DNA of 22,633 bases from positions 1-22,633 of the forward strand of contig CALJJF010000257.1 in assembly GCA_937973935.1 (NCBI GenBank), in the 5' to 3' direction. This stretch comes from MKRK01 sp001896915. Its GTDB lineage: Bacteria; Bacillota; Clostridia; Oscillospirales; Acutalibacteraceae. Every line of letters begins with the position of its first letter. Within the stretch, counting starts at the first letter, position 1. Both the position numbers and the translations under genes were made by a program. This document shows, in pieces, positions 1 to 7,080 of this stretch. Under the pieces are notes generated by a model that saw only the letters and a list, made by a program, of their open reading frames with translations, was not told the DNA's origin and ran no database searches.

Positions 1-2
1 CA

Positions 3-298
3 AAAGAAATCAATGGTGAGTTATTCTTTATCTTCAAAAAAGAATGGCATCGAGTAGCAGACTTTTTATCCGAACATACAACGGAACTGGTTTCCGAAGG
101 CGGAAAAATAATCTCCCGGCAGATAAAAAAAATAATACAAAAGCAGCCACCCAACAGAATGAACTGTCGGACGACAACCTTTGTTTGGCAATACAGTTCC
201 GATTTTTCGTATCATTTTCATAGTCACACTTGGCTTTTTATGCCGCCTCTGCACACAGGATTGGCAACAAAATATGGGCTGATTTCAGCGGATTTATG
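3..298 (+). CDS. C-terminal part of an unidentified protein
   Basis: An open frame enters from the left edge and runs without a stop to TGA at 298. The first ~48 residues (through about base 146) are charged and helix-forming and look like real protein. The remainder is rich in His, Thr and aromatic residues and looks less natural. A shift near the A-run at 125-132 would instead give an ending at the TAG around 222-224, so the gene may be frameshifted. A U-tailed terminator follows at 350-389 on the same strand, which supports a plus-strand gene here. I do not recognise the family. The nearby iteron-like repeats suggest a mobile-element gene. Confidence 0.35.
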
Positions 299-349
299 AA
301 CCCAATTTCATAGTTACACTACGCTGGCGGGGTGGTGGTCTGCTTCTGC

Positions 350-389
350 TTCCGGGCGAATCGGTATAAACGGTTTGCCCGGATTTTTT
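350..389 (+). terminator. Intrinsic terminator
   Basis: Arms CCGGGC (352-357) and GCCCGG (377-382), extended inward by G-U and A-U pairs, are followed by a T-run at 384-389. It would end transcription of the partial plus-strand gene at the window start. Confidence 0.6.
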
Positions 390-466
390 ATATCTACACC
401 TTCTGCTACCGTCGGTGGCGAAGTGCAGAAGCACCGAAAAACGCCCATTCTACGGCGCTTTCTGCG

Positions 467-520
467 ATTTGAATACCCCTCTGTGATTTTGAATACCCCT
501 TCCGAAAATTTGAATACCCT
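467..520. repeat. Three iteron-like direct repeats
   Basis: TTTGAATACCCCT occurs at 468-480 and 488-500, and a shortened copy, TTTGAATACCC, at 509-519. The copies are in the same orientation at 20 and 21 base spacing, about two helical turns, so a protein could bind them on one DNA face. Such arrays typically bind plasmid or ICE replication initiators. No intact initiator gene is present beside them in this window, so the function is inferred. Confidence 0.55.
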
Positions 521-572
521 AACCGATGAAAAATAAAATTGTATTGACGGCTCGGTCACAGCACACACAAAA

Positions 573-630
573 ACAACCATTGAAATTCGAACCCTTTGGG
601 GCTGGAAATCAACGGTTGTTTTCTTGTTTT
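573..630. terminator. Hairpin terminator, possibly bidirectional
   Basis: ACAACCATTGA (573-583) pairs with TCAACGGTTGT (609-619) with one G-U pair. T-rich sequence follows at 619-630 on the plus strand, and A-rich sequence at 570-575 gives a U-tract on the minus strand. The loop contains a GTTCGAA-like string on the minus strand, but no tRNA fold surrounds it. Confidence 0.5.
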
Positions 631-1074
631 CCCATATTTCATGTGGCTTTCAACAGCTTTGTTTTGCGATTCAAGCCGTGCACGAAAACAAAAAAGACCA
701 AAACAGGATAAAACCAAAACCGGTAAATCCCAACCTATCCGTCCCCTTTGAAATTAAGGAAATACAGTAGGGTCACTTTTGTTCATTGTACACTATAATT
801 AAGATTACCGGCAATTAAATGCGTCTGTAATAATCACAAAACATATTCTTCAATAGCAGAAGCATTTACTTATCACACCCCAAACGATTTTTAATTGTCA
901 ATAACAATGATACATGTAAATTATACCAACAATTCCATTTATATGCAACAATACAAATACTGCAATAACCAAGTTTCTGTATCGTTATACAAATCAGTTT
1001 TATAAAACAATAAGAATCGATGTTGTATGCATAATTAGCATTCATTTCGTTAGTAATCCCGGTACTCAGACAGC
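631..1074. other. Intergenic, no gene seen
   Basis: AT-rich sequence with stops in all frames and no ORF with a credible ribosome site. It lies between the mobile-element-like left edge and the terminator of the surface-protein operon. A junction such as an attachment site could lie here, but I found no flanking repeat to prove one. Confidence 0.5.
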
Positions 1075-1128
1075 AAAATAAAACGACGCTGTATAGGATA
1101 AAACCTTTACACAGCGTCGTTTTATTTT
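1075..1128. terminator. Bidirectional terminator, 18-bp perfect stem
   Basis: AAAATAAAACGACGCTGT (1075-1092) is perfectly complementary to 1111-1128, with an 18-base loop. The A/T ends provide a U-tract on both strands. It sits 17 bases past the stop of the anchored Ig-like protein gene on the minus strand. Confidence 0.85.
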
Positions 1129-1145
1129 GTTATATAATTCATTCA

Positions 1146-2342
1146 TCAGCAATTGCTGTTATGACAATTGCATTTTTCTTTTCTGCATCTGCGTATCAGA
1201 AAACAAAGGAAAAGTACTGAAATTAATATGGCAATACCGGAGCATACGATAATCACAATGATGAATACACTAACAGGGAATATTTCAAAATTCAATATGC
1301 CCTGTTTTTCTTCGTTCCCCATTGTAACAGTATAAGCAATAGAATATTTGCCCGGCGCTAAGAATTTTGTTGGCCAATGAAACAGAAAAGCTTTTGTGGT
1401 TTCTTTCGACAACGCATCGGTCTGCTCCTGTTCATACACAATATGATCGGCTTGATCCCGGACTGTTATTTTTACCGTCACGGGCAAGCTCTGGTTTCCG
1501 ATGTTTTTTACAACAGCTTTAAATTCTGCTTGTTCTCCCTTATGTACGTTTTTTGTTTCAACCCTAGTCAGCTCACCTTTCATGATTCCTACGTTAAATG
1601 CTTTCTCATAAGTTAATGTATTGCCGGATTTATCTTTTGCTGTCATACGAAAAACATAATCTCCGAAATCCCATGGCTTTGTTGGAAGCGGCAGCTTTAC
1701 GGTTCCGTAATATTTCATGATTGGATAAGGATGCATGGGTACCTTATAGTGATAGCTATCTATGATCGCTTCGGTTTTTTTGCTTCTTATTGTGATGACA
1801 GTATCCATTTCTTGATATGCATCTGTAAAGTTTCCCATGATGATAGTAAACGGTTTCACCTGAACAGCGCTAATATCACCTACATTACAGGAAACAACAG
1901 ACAATCCCTGCTTTATAAAAACCAACCGCAGTGAATTGGTACTATTCGCATCAATTGATGTATTGGCTTTCGGCGTTACCACAAAATAAATCGACAAATC
2001 ATAAGGACCTATTTCCAGATTTGCGTCGTTTTTTAATGTAATGGTAATTTTCTTCGTCTCATATTTCTTTAAAAAAAATTGATTCGGTGAAACAGTGATA
2101 TGATCGTTGCCTCTGTTTTCGATTTTGGCTTCCATGTCAGCATCCGCGATGTTATTCCGGATCGTTGCGGTAAATGATTTTGTGCTTTCGCCGATACGGC
2201 CAAAATCAACATAGGGAGGCGAGAGAGCAACACCACTGCTGTTCAGTGTATTGTTGCTTCCCTCGCCTGCAGCACAAACATGATTCATAAAAAATACAAC
2301 TGCAAATATAAAAAATAGAATGGTGAGAAATTTCACTTTCAA
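1146..2342 (-). CDS. Membrane-anchored extracellular protein with Ig-like beta domains
   Basis: A 398-residue protein with an N-terminal signal peptide ending near ACAA (about residue 25), a long beta-rich extracellular part, a single membrane segment near residues 355-382, and a short basic, Cys-rich cytoplasmic tail. The first domain (about 36-150) resembles the beta-sandwich type in which a consensus ALSPPYVDFG strand opens the fold, as in WxL-interacting (DUF916) and abnormal-spindle-like domains. A later domain (about 255-350) resembles CARDB-like repeats. The start is TTG at 2342, behind a GGGGG-rich ribosome site. It lies 30 bases downstream of the secreted protein gene at 2373-3254, so the two form an operon. 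The order of a secreted protein followed by an anchored one recalls WxL/WxL-interacting pairs, but similarity to DUF916 is a judgement by eye. The role is probably surface attachment or scaffold. Confidence 0.7.
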   Translation of the reverse strand: MKVKFLTILFFIFAVVFFMNHVCAAGEGSNNTLNSSGVALSPPYVDFGRIGESTKSFTATIRNNIADADMEAKIENRGNDHITVSPNQFFLKKYETKKITITLKNDANLEIGPYDLSIYFVVTPKANTSIDANSTNSLRLVFIKQGLSVVSCNVGDISAVQVKPFTIIMGNFTDAYQEMDTVITIRSKKTEAIIDSYHYKVPMHPYPIMKYYGTVKLPLPTKPWDFGDYVFRMTAKDKSGNTLTYEKAFNVGIMKGELTRVETKNVHKGEQAEFKAVVKNIGNQSLPVTVKITVRDQADHIVYEQEQTDALSKETTKAFLFHWPTKFLAPGKYSIAYTVTMGNEEKQGILNFEIFPVSVFIIVIIVCSGIAILISVLFLCFLIRRCRKEKCNCHNSNC

Positions 2343-2372
2343 AAGATTATATTCCCCCTTCCCTATTGCAAA

Positions 2373-3254
2373 TTATACGGCAGACTTAAACTCGCCGGTC
2401 AGTGTCAGATTCCATGTCCAGTTATGGTCATAAGCCGCATGCATAGGAAGGTCAATGAGGGCATAGAAGCTTTGTGCAGCATTGCCTTGTGTAGCATCCC
2501 AAGGGATATAGTATCCAAAATCCAGTGTTGCTGTTTGACCTACCGCCGTCGGGAAAGTGCTTGATTCTGTCATATTATTCCCATAGAACGGAGTATCTAC
2601 CGCATCGCCTTTTTCCGAATAATAATCGGCAGTGCTTAAATCAAGCGCATCGCCGACATACAACCTGGCATTATCGCCAAGAGCAACATAGATTGTTTTG
2701 CTGTTTCTGCTCCATGTTACACCGGCGTCGGCGGTTGTATAATACACAAAGGCGGTTGAATAGCTGCCGCCTTCTGTAACGCCCGCCGGCAGTGTAACGG
2801 CTCCGGCTCCGCCTGCCGTTAATGTGCCGGTAACTTGTGACTGGATATATCCTGTCGCTGCTGTGTCTTTGAAGAAAAGCCAGCTGGTACTGGTTAACCC
2901 TCCGACAGGATACGTTTGCCCTGTATACGTTGCTTTTACAAATATATTCGAGTTGCTGGCACCTTCATTAAAATCGATACTCTGACCCGGTGTTAAATCA
3001 TACTGCGACTCAAAAATTACATATTTCCCATTGGCATCAGTTCTGGAATTGGCGATTTCTTGTTGTGAAATGTTTAAAGTCCCAAAGTTGATCGTGGAAT
3101 CATCCATTACAACCTCAACATATTTATCCGGGGTACCGTCTATCGTGCCGCTTCCTGTATCAGTTGGCTGGTCTGCATAGGCAACACTGGAAAAAATCAT
3201 CAGGAATACCAAGGTAAACGATAACACAATGAGTTTCTTGCTTTTTTTAAACAA
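2373..3254 (-). CDS. Secreted beta-rich surface protein, WxL-like
   Basis: A 293-residue protein with a clear signal peptide (KKSKK, hydrophobic core, cleavage after AYA at about residue 27). The mature N-terminus begins with a T-D-x-G-S-G-T motif, followed by many Thr, Ser, Gly and Tyr residues typical of extracellular beta proteins. Near the C-terminus an NWTWNLTLTGEF segment contains a Trp-Asn-Leu triplet like the distal motif of WxL cell-wall proteins. A convincing first WxL motif is not obvious, so the assignment is tentative. The start is TTG at 3254 with AAGGAG eight bases upstream. It is first in an operon with the anchored Ig-like protein. A separate secreted protein at 16958-17551 carries a similar post-signal motif (I-D-S-G-S-G-S). 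Confidence 0.7.
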   Translation of the reverse strand: MFKKSKKLIVLSFTLVFLMIFSSVAYADQPTDTGSGTIDGTPDKYVEVVMDDSTINFGTLNISQQEIANSRTDANGKYVIFESQYDLTPGQSIDFNEGASNSNIFVKATYTGQTYPVGGLTSTSWLFFKDTAATGYIQSQVTGTLTAGGAGAVTLPAGVTEGGSYSTAFVYYTTADAGVTWSRNSKTIYVALGDNARLYVGDALDLSTADYYSEKGDAVDTPFYGNNMTESSTFPTAVGQTATLDFGYYIPWDATQGNAAQSFYALIDLPMHAAYDHNWTWNLTLTGEFKSAV

Positions 3255-3355
3255 TGAGAACGCTCCTTAATTATATATTTTATAACAGAATATGATGATT
3301 GACTGAATATGTTAATGCGATCGCAGCTTCAGAAAAGTGCTATAAGCAGCAAATA

Positions 3356-3405
3356 GGCATAATTTTACCCGCACAAACATTACGTTGCGCAGGTAAAATT
3401 ATGCC
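3356..3405. repeat. 14-bp perfect inverted repeat
   Basis: GGCATAATTTTACC (3356-3369) is complementary to GGTAAAATTATGCC (3392-3405). It lies between the frameshifted gene remnant and the surface operon. The T-tail is weak on both strands, so it is either a poor terminator or a leader hairpin of the 2373-3254 gene. Confidence 0.55.
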
Positions 3406-3413
3406 GTATAAAG

Positions 3414-3667
3414 TTATATTTTTTTCTGATCGTGAGCCATATCATCCATCATAGCTTCCCTGATTTTTTCTAGAAACCGGCTTGTTGACTGATTGACGGC
3501 TTCTATCATCATCAGCATAACCGGTACTTCTCGAAACCCCTGACGATTGTAGCAAGGTCGACCCAAGCAACGAATTGGGGGGCATGCTTCAGCTTGTCTG
3601 TAAAACTGCGAAGCGCCTGCTCAAAGCGGGTTTTAATCGTATCCTGCTGTTCAAATATATTTTCCAT
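3414..3667 (-). pseudogene. Frameshifted remnant of a small helical protein
   Basis: From ATG at 3667, with AAAGGG upstream, a frame encodes a plausible soluble start (MENIFEQQDTIKTRFEQALR and on to about 45 residues) and then stops at 3512-3514. In a neighbouring frame the sequence continues sensibly (FREVPVMLMMIEAVNQSTSR and on) to TAA at 3414-3416. The switch falls near the GGGG/TTT run around 3530-3540, so a single-base indel restores one protein of about 85 residues. The family is not recognised. The longer reading upstream of 3667 overlaps the terminator hairpin at 3856-3924 and is unlikely to be coding. Confidence 0.5.
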
Positions 3668-4148
3668 GGGCAACATCCCTTTGTCTATCAATTCATAAAC
3701 TCCAACCCACCGGAGACGAAACAATGTAAAACGGTCACAAAGTACCATTTTATGGAGCATATGTTTTTTGTAACGGATAACCCTGTATTTGCCAAGTAAC
3801 AATCCATAAATCAGAGCATTATCTGTGAACAAACGGCAGAAATCGACTGAATAACAAAACGGAACTGCAAAATCAATTATTCTTCTGTGTAAAGCCGTGG
3901 ACATTGATTTTGCAGTTCTGTTTTAAAATAATACGAATTATGATGTGGCAGTTAATATACATTAGTTTTCAGCATATACAAAAATACAAATTAATCTGTT
4001 AAAATAAATATCATAAGACTTGTTCAGTCACAAGACGCTGACCGCTTTCTTTTTATTAAATATTATTTTTTTTGACATTTAGTGAAGGTCACATGATTGG
4101 TAAATATATGTTAAAATCATATAAAGTATAATACGAGGTGTGTTAATA
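3668..4148. other. Intergenic region with one strong terminator
   Basis: Apart from the hairpin at 3856-3924, this AT-rich stretch shows no credible gene. A TTGACA hexamer occurs at 4072-4077 and a TATAAT at 4127-4132 before the SLOG-like gene, but they are not correctly spaced relative to each other, so I do not call a promoter. Confidence 0.5.
3856..3924. terminator. Long hairpin, 22-bp arms, bidirectional terminator
   Basis: Bases 3856-3877 pair with 3903-3924 over 22 positions with a single non-Watson-Crick pair (core GGAACTGCAAAATCAAT). T-rich tails exist on both strands. Confidence 0.75.
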
Positions 4149-4553
4149 ATGAAAAACAGAAAGAGCTGTTGTTTTACGGGCGAAGCAGAATTGCCCGAAG
4201 GAAATGAAATTGAAATCGCAACAAAACTGGAAGCAACCATCATGAAGCTGATTAAAATAGGGGTCACCGATTTTAAAACAAGTGATGAAACCGGCTTTGC
4301 CAAGCTGGCTGCCTCTATCATAACCAAACTAAAAACCGAGTACCACCAAATCAATCTGCAAATCATTCCGTTACGTAACCAAGCGGAACATGGCGATTCG
4401 AAAAATTATGAACAACGCATATTTGAACCTTGCCATGAATTGATAGATACCTCCCGCTTTTGCATTGTCTATATCAAAAAATATTGGGGCTTTCCATTTT
4501 ATAATACTATGTATGCGATTGGGAATAGAAATGTTGAGATTATTTATATTTAG
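4149..4553 (+). CDS. Diverged SLOG-family (DUF1273/YpsA-like) protein
   Basis: A 134-residue protein. The N-terminus KSCCFTG matches the opening strand of the DUF1273/YpsA branch of the SLOG superfamily, whose members normally read CCFTGHR and bind nucleotides or their derivatives. Here the HR after FTG is replaced by EAELPEG. The region equivalent to the family's glycine-rich turn (normally like SGMALGVD) reads KTSDETGFAKLAA. The ending (YAIGNRNVEIIYI) matches the last strand and helix of the fold. It is shorter than the usual ~180 residues, and several binding residues appear lost, so it may be a non-catalytic variant. ATG at 4149 is preferred over an upstream GTG because GAGGTG sits eight bases before it. 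Confidence 0.6.
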   Translation: MKNRKSCCFTGEAELPEGNEIEIATKLEATIMKLIKIGVTDFKTSDETGFAKLAASIITKLKTEYHQINLQIIPLRNQAEHGDSKNYEQRIFEPCHELIDTSRFCIVYIKKYWGFPFYNTMYAIGNRNVEIIYI

Positions 4554-4593
4554 TGAATATAGATGTGATTTATTACCGAATGATTTTCAGCAC

Positions 4594-4629
4594 GTTCTTG
4601 CAGCGAGAGTCTATTCTCCCCTGCACCAC
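4594..4629. repeat. Dispersed 36-bp repeat, copy 1
   Basis: GTTCTTGCAGCGAGAGTCTA and the following 16 bases (ending CCCCTGCACCAC) recur at 6688-6723 with 35 of 36 bases identical; only one T/A difference is seen. A shared TAGTGAAT octamer lies upstream of both copies at different distances. It is non-coding and matches neither IS ends nor a tRNA that I can fold. Confidence 0.75.
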
Positions 4630-4715
4630 AAATTTTTATTGTAAAGGTACTACAAAAAAAGATGCAGATGCTTATTGTAACAACAGGCTGATTCGGTTTA
4701 GGATATCGTGAGATG

Positions 4716-5150
4716 TTAGATCGCATTCAATTGCCCGATTTCATACCAATCTTTCTCAATCTTTACATATTCCATTACGGGATACCAATCATTTCTAATT
4801 GTTGATATGACATTCTTTGCTGTTTTAGAGTACAGAAGACCAAATGTCTTCGTTTCATCATTCCAAAAGATAACATACTGGTCGGCAACCCATATTAAGT
4901 CGAAGCCAGCATCCTTAATACTTTGAGCGGAACTTTCGATTTCTTCACCAACCCAAGTACTATCGCTTAACCAAAGTGCAAGAAAGTCTTTGTCGGATGC
5001 TTTGTTCTCGGTATAATAAGCCATAGAATAATCAACCACAGATTGCAAATTGGATTTGTATTTATTAAAATCCGAAAACCGTGGTTTTGTGGAACAAGCA
5101 GTTGTATTAAGAACAATAAAAATAACTGTAAGAAGGGCAAACTTTTTCAT
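4716..5150 (-). CDS. Lipoprotein of unknown function
   Basis: A 144-residue protein starting at ATG 5150, directly behind the ribosome site GGAGGAG. A signal peptide with a lipobox (NTTACS) predicts lipid attachment at the Cys about 19 residues in, so the protein should sit on the outer face of the membrane. The mature part is a small domain rich in Trp and Tyr (WLSDSTW, DLIWVADQYVIFWNDE, RNDWYPVMEY) with no motif I recognise. It has the size of single-domain immunity-like or DUF lipoproteins. No operon partner is close on the same strand. Confidence 0.65.
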   Translation of the reverse strand: MKKFALLTVIFIVLNTTACSTKPRFSDFNKYKSNLQSVVDYSMAYYTENKASDKDFLALWLSDSTWVGEEIESSAQSIKDAGFDLIWVADQYVIFWNDETKTFGLLYSKTAKNVISTIRNDWYPVMEYVKIEKDWYEIGQLNAI

Positions 5151-5229
5151 TTGAATCTCCTCCAAAATTTCAAATCGCACATCATATAAATAATAAGAAC
5201 TTTATTTGTTATTTTACCATACAAAAGAA

Positions 5230-5262
5230 AATAAGTCGACTGCAATGTACAGTCGACTTATT
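5230..5262. terminator. Terminator, 13-bp perfect stem
   Basis: AATAAGTCGACTG (5230-5242) is complementary to 5250-5262, with a 7-base loop. On the minus strand it is followed by a TTTTCTTTTG-type tail, so it terminates the membrane-protein gene at 5322-6002. Confidence 0.8.
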
Positions 5263-5271
5263 CCCACATTC

Positions 5272-5300
5272 GGCCGAGAATACAACCAATTACCAAAGAC
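5272..5300. repeat. Short dispersed repeat after a terminator, copy 1
   Basis: GGCCGAGAA, AACCA, TTAC and AAAGAC blocks align with 6761-6789 at 23 of 29 positions. Both copies directly follow a strong terminator hairpin, which suggests a shared ancestral unit rather than chance. Confidence 0.4.
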
Positions 5301-5321
5301 TAAAGTTAAAAAATAAACGAA

Positions 5322-6002
5322 TTATTCAGAATCGTTGATAATATATGACTTGATTTTGTTAGCAATTTCGGTCGCTTTGGGAGAATCATAAATAAGGCTA
5401 AAAAATCCATACCCATTTACAGTTGTTCTGAATGTGATTTTTTCTCCGCCTCCGGGGCGACTTTTAGTTGAAATTTTCGTAATTTGAGAGATTGAAATTG
5501 ATTTTTTTGTTTTATAAGGAACTGAATTTTCTTTAAAAATGTCTTTCGTAGTAAATGAAAAACAAACCGTTTTTGAGACCATGTCAACCATCACTTCTCT
5601 CTTAAATAACTCAGGATCATCATTTGTACGCAAAAACAATTTCCTGGCTTTTTCATCTTCAAAGGATGTATTTTTCGGATCTAATTTTCTTTTGCTTAAT
5701 TTAATTGCGCCCGATATTATCATCGATATCACCAGTATTGAATAACTGATTCCTACTATTATTAAGCATACAATAACCGGAAAAGCGTCTAAATGCCTAT
5801 CCCTTCTACCTAGCATATGAATATCAGGAAAAACATAAGTAACGATAAATAATGTTAATGTCAAAGATATTATCCACATAACGGAATGAATTATTATCCA
5901 CTTTTTGGGTGGTTTTCGTCGTAATAGCATGAATATAACCGCAAAAATTACTGAAAAGATCAGTGCAACAAGGGAAAAACGAATAAGAAGTTCTTTTGTC
6001 AT
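5322..6002 (-). CDS. Membrane protein with a C-terminal cytoplasmic domain, unknown function
   Basis: A 226-residue protein. Three hydrophobic segments (about residues 7-27, 36-57 and 74-100) are followed by a charged domain of about 120 residues with alternating beta strands (VSKTVCFSFTTKDIF, KSISISQITKISTKS, EKITFRTTVNGYGFFSLIY), ending in an amphipathic helix. That strand and helix pattern resembles PH-like (bPH/YdbS-type) domains of bacterial membrane proteins, but I see no diagnostic motif. The ribosome site is weak. A hairpin with a minus-strand U-tail lies just upstream (6075-6117). Confidence 0.6.
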   Translation of the reverse strand: MTKELLIRFSLVALIFSVIFAVIFMLLRRKPPKKWIIIHSVMWIISLTLTLFIVTYVFPDIHMLGRRDRHLDAFPVIVCLIIVGISYSILVISMIISGAIKLSKRKLDPKNTSFEDEKARKLFLRTNDDPELFKREVMVDMVSKTVCFSFTTKDIFKENSVPYKTKKSISISQITKISTKSRPGGGEKITFRTTVNGYGFFSLIYDSPKATEIANKIKSYIINDSE

Positions 6003-6074
6003 TCATTAACCAACTTTCTTTTTGTTTGATAAGATGTCACAACGAATAGAGGCAATGGGATGGCAGTTAAAAAT

Positions 6075-6117
6075 CCATCCATGAAAATCCGTAGGTTTCC
6101 ATATTTTTCATGGATGG
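6075..6117 (-). terminator. Hairpin with minus-strand U-tract
   Basis: CCATCCATGAAAA (6075-6087) is complementary to 6105-6117. Read on the minus strand the stem is followed by ATTTTTAAC. It lies 73 bases upstream of the membrane-protein start, so it may block read-through into that gene or act as a leader hairpin. Confidence 0.55.
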
Positions 6118-6506
6118 TGGTATTGTCTTATATTAAGTATATTTAATAAGCTATTAAAATCAAACTGTAGTTGGATTTATGCTTATTTGTAAAGATTATT
6201 ATATAATCCATATTCCCTTTGAATCTAATATTTACACAAATGTAAAACTTTGTTTTGTTAAGTATATCATATCATTTCATTAATTTACAACAAAAAATGA
6301 CACTTTAGAACTAAAATACAAGACATGTAATTAAGATAAGACTAATTTTTTAACTGAATCAATTAGGCTGGAAAGTAGATTCAAATTGGACAAGAGGGTT
6401 TGAAAGTATAGCTTTTTAATTTCAAGTATCAGTTTTCGGAATTTATGCTCAAATTAATCTGAAAAACAAAGCACCTGAAAACCGCATAAAATAAAGACAA
6501 AAAGAA

Positions 6507-6555
6507 AAACAGCAGTTGTTGTCCAACCCCGGGGGGTCGGATTCCAACTACTGTT
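6507..6555 (-). terminator. Long hairpin terminator, stem shared with 10772-10820
   Basis: AAACAGCAGTTG (6507-6518) pairs with CAACTACTGTT (6545-6555) with one mismatch. An inner GC-rich stem (ACCCC/GGGGT) sits between them. On the minus strand a TTTTTCTTTTTG tail follows. The outer arms are nearly the same as those of the cupin-gene terminator. Confidence 0.65.
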
Positions 6556-6687
6556 CCAGATGGTGGAGAAGCAGAGACTCGTAAACTCCAAAGTCCTGCA
6601 AGCAGGACTCGGCAAGAACGGCTGAATGCTTTTTTACCTTACGTTTCATGATTAGTGAATCTCTTTTCTTGGCTTGATGCTAACCGT

Positions 6688-6723
6688 GTTCTTGCAGCGA
6701 GAGTCTATACTCCCCTGCACCAC
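6688..6723. repeat. Dispersed 36-bp repeat, copy 2
   Basis: Identical to 4594-4629 at 35 of 36 positions. This copy abuts the terminator hairpin that begins two bases later. Confidence 0.75.
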
Positions 6724-6724
6724 G

Positions 6725-6760
6725 AAAAAACAAGACACCCGGATGGGTGTCTTGTTTTTT
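6725..6760. terminator. Bidirectional terminator, 16-bp perfect stem
   Basis: AAAAAACAAGACACCC, a GGAT tetraloop, and the full complement ending in TTTTTT. This is a textbook two-way intrinsic terminator and may be the end point of the hydrogenase transcript, about 320 bases past its last gene. Confidence 0.85.
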
Positions 6761-6789
6761 GGCGGAGAACTAAACCACTTACTAAAGAC
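6761..6789. repeat. Short dispersed repeat after a terminator, copy 2
   Basis: Aligns with 5272-5300 at 23 of 29 bases and, like that copy, follows a strong hairpin. Confidence 0.4.
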
Positions 6790-6868
6790 CAATTTCAAAA
6801 ACATACGCAAACAAGGCATTTGTAGTATTTCTTCTGTCCAATTGAAGTGCACAATTATAATGAGCATT

Positions 6869-6908
6869 GAGGGTCGTTTGTTCTATCAAGAACAAATGGC
6901 TCTTTTTA
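6869..6908 (+). terminator. Plus-strand terminator-like hairpin
   Basis: GTTTGTTC (6876-6883) pairs with GAACAAAT (one G-U), extended by GAG/CTC across an internal loop, then TTTTT at 6904-6908. No plus-strand gene precedes it, so its substrate is unknown. Confidence 0.45.
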
Positions 6909-7080
6909 TGTCGCTCATTATTCATAAGTAGCGTTATTATAAAAAGGTCAACACTTTTATTTTACGGAACATTACCAAGTGCAATATATATATTATGGCA
7001 ATAAAAAGTCTAAAGAAAGGAACAATGCATTATTATAATCAACGTTAGTGCAACAATAATACTCCAATGAATAATCCTGA

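Larger units (their letters stand above)
6003..7080. other. 1-kb intergenic region with hairpins and repeat copies
   Basis: No ORF here has a ribosome site and protein-like composition. The region holds hairpins at 6075-6117, 6507-6555, 6592-6609 (AGTCCTGC/GCAGGACT), 6725-6760 and 6869-6908, plus the second copies of two dispersed repeats. A short frame at about 6560-6625 (MVEKQRLVNSKVLQAGLGKN) is open and regular in composition but lies among the hairpins, so I do not call it a gene. The density of terminators facing both ways suggests decayed genes or a repeat-rich boundary. Confidence 0.5.

Noticed and set aside
314..580. 88-residue minus-strand ORF
   Set aside because: It runs through a terminator hairpin and the iteron array, which it translates as repeated FKFSEG/FKITEG. 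No ribosome site.
578..600. tRNA-like T-loop string GGTTCGAATTTC on the minus strand
   Set aside because: No acceptor, D or anticodon arms can be folded around it. It lies in the loop of a terminator-like hairpin.
3668..3904. N-terminal extension of the 3512-3904 reading frame
   Set aside because: It overlaps the 22-bp terminator stem, and a later ATG at 3667 has a ribosome site.
6560..6625. Short open frame MVEKQRLVNSKVLQAGLGKN
   Set aside because: No ribosome site; it lies among hairpins and is too short to support as a gene.
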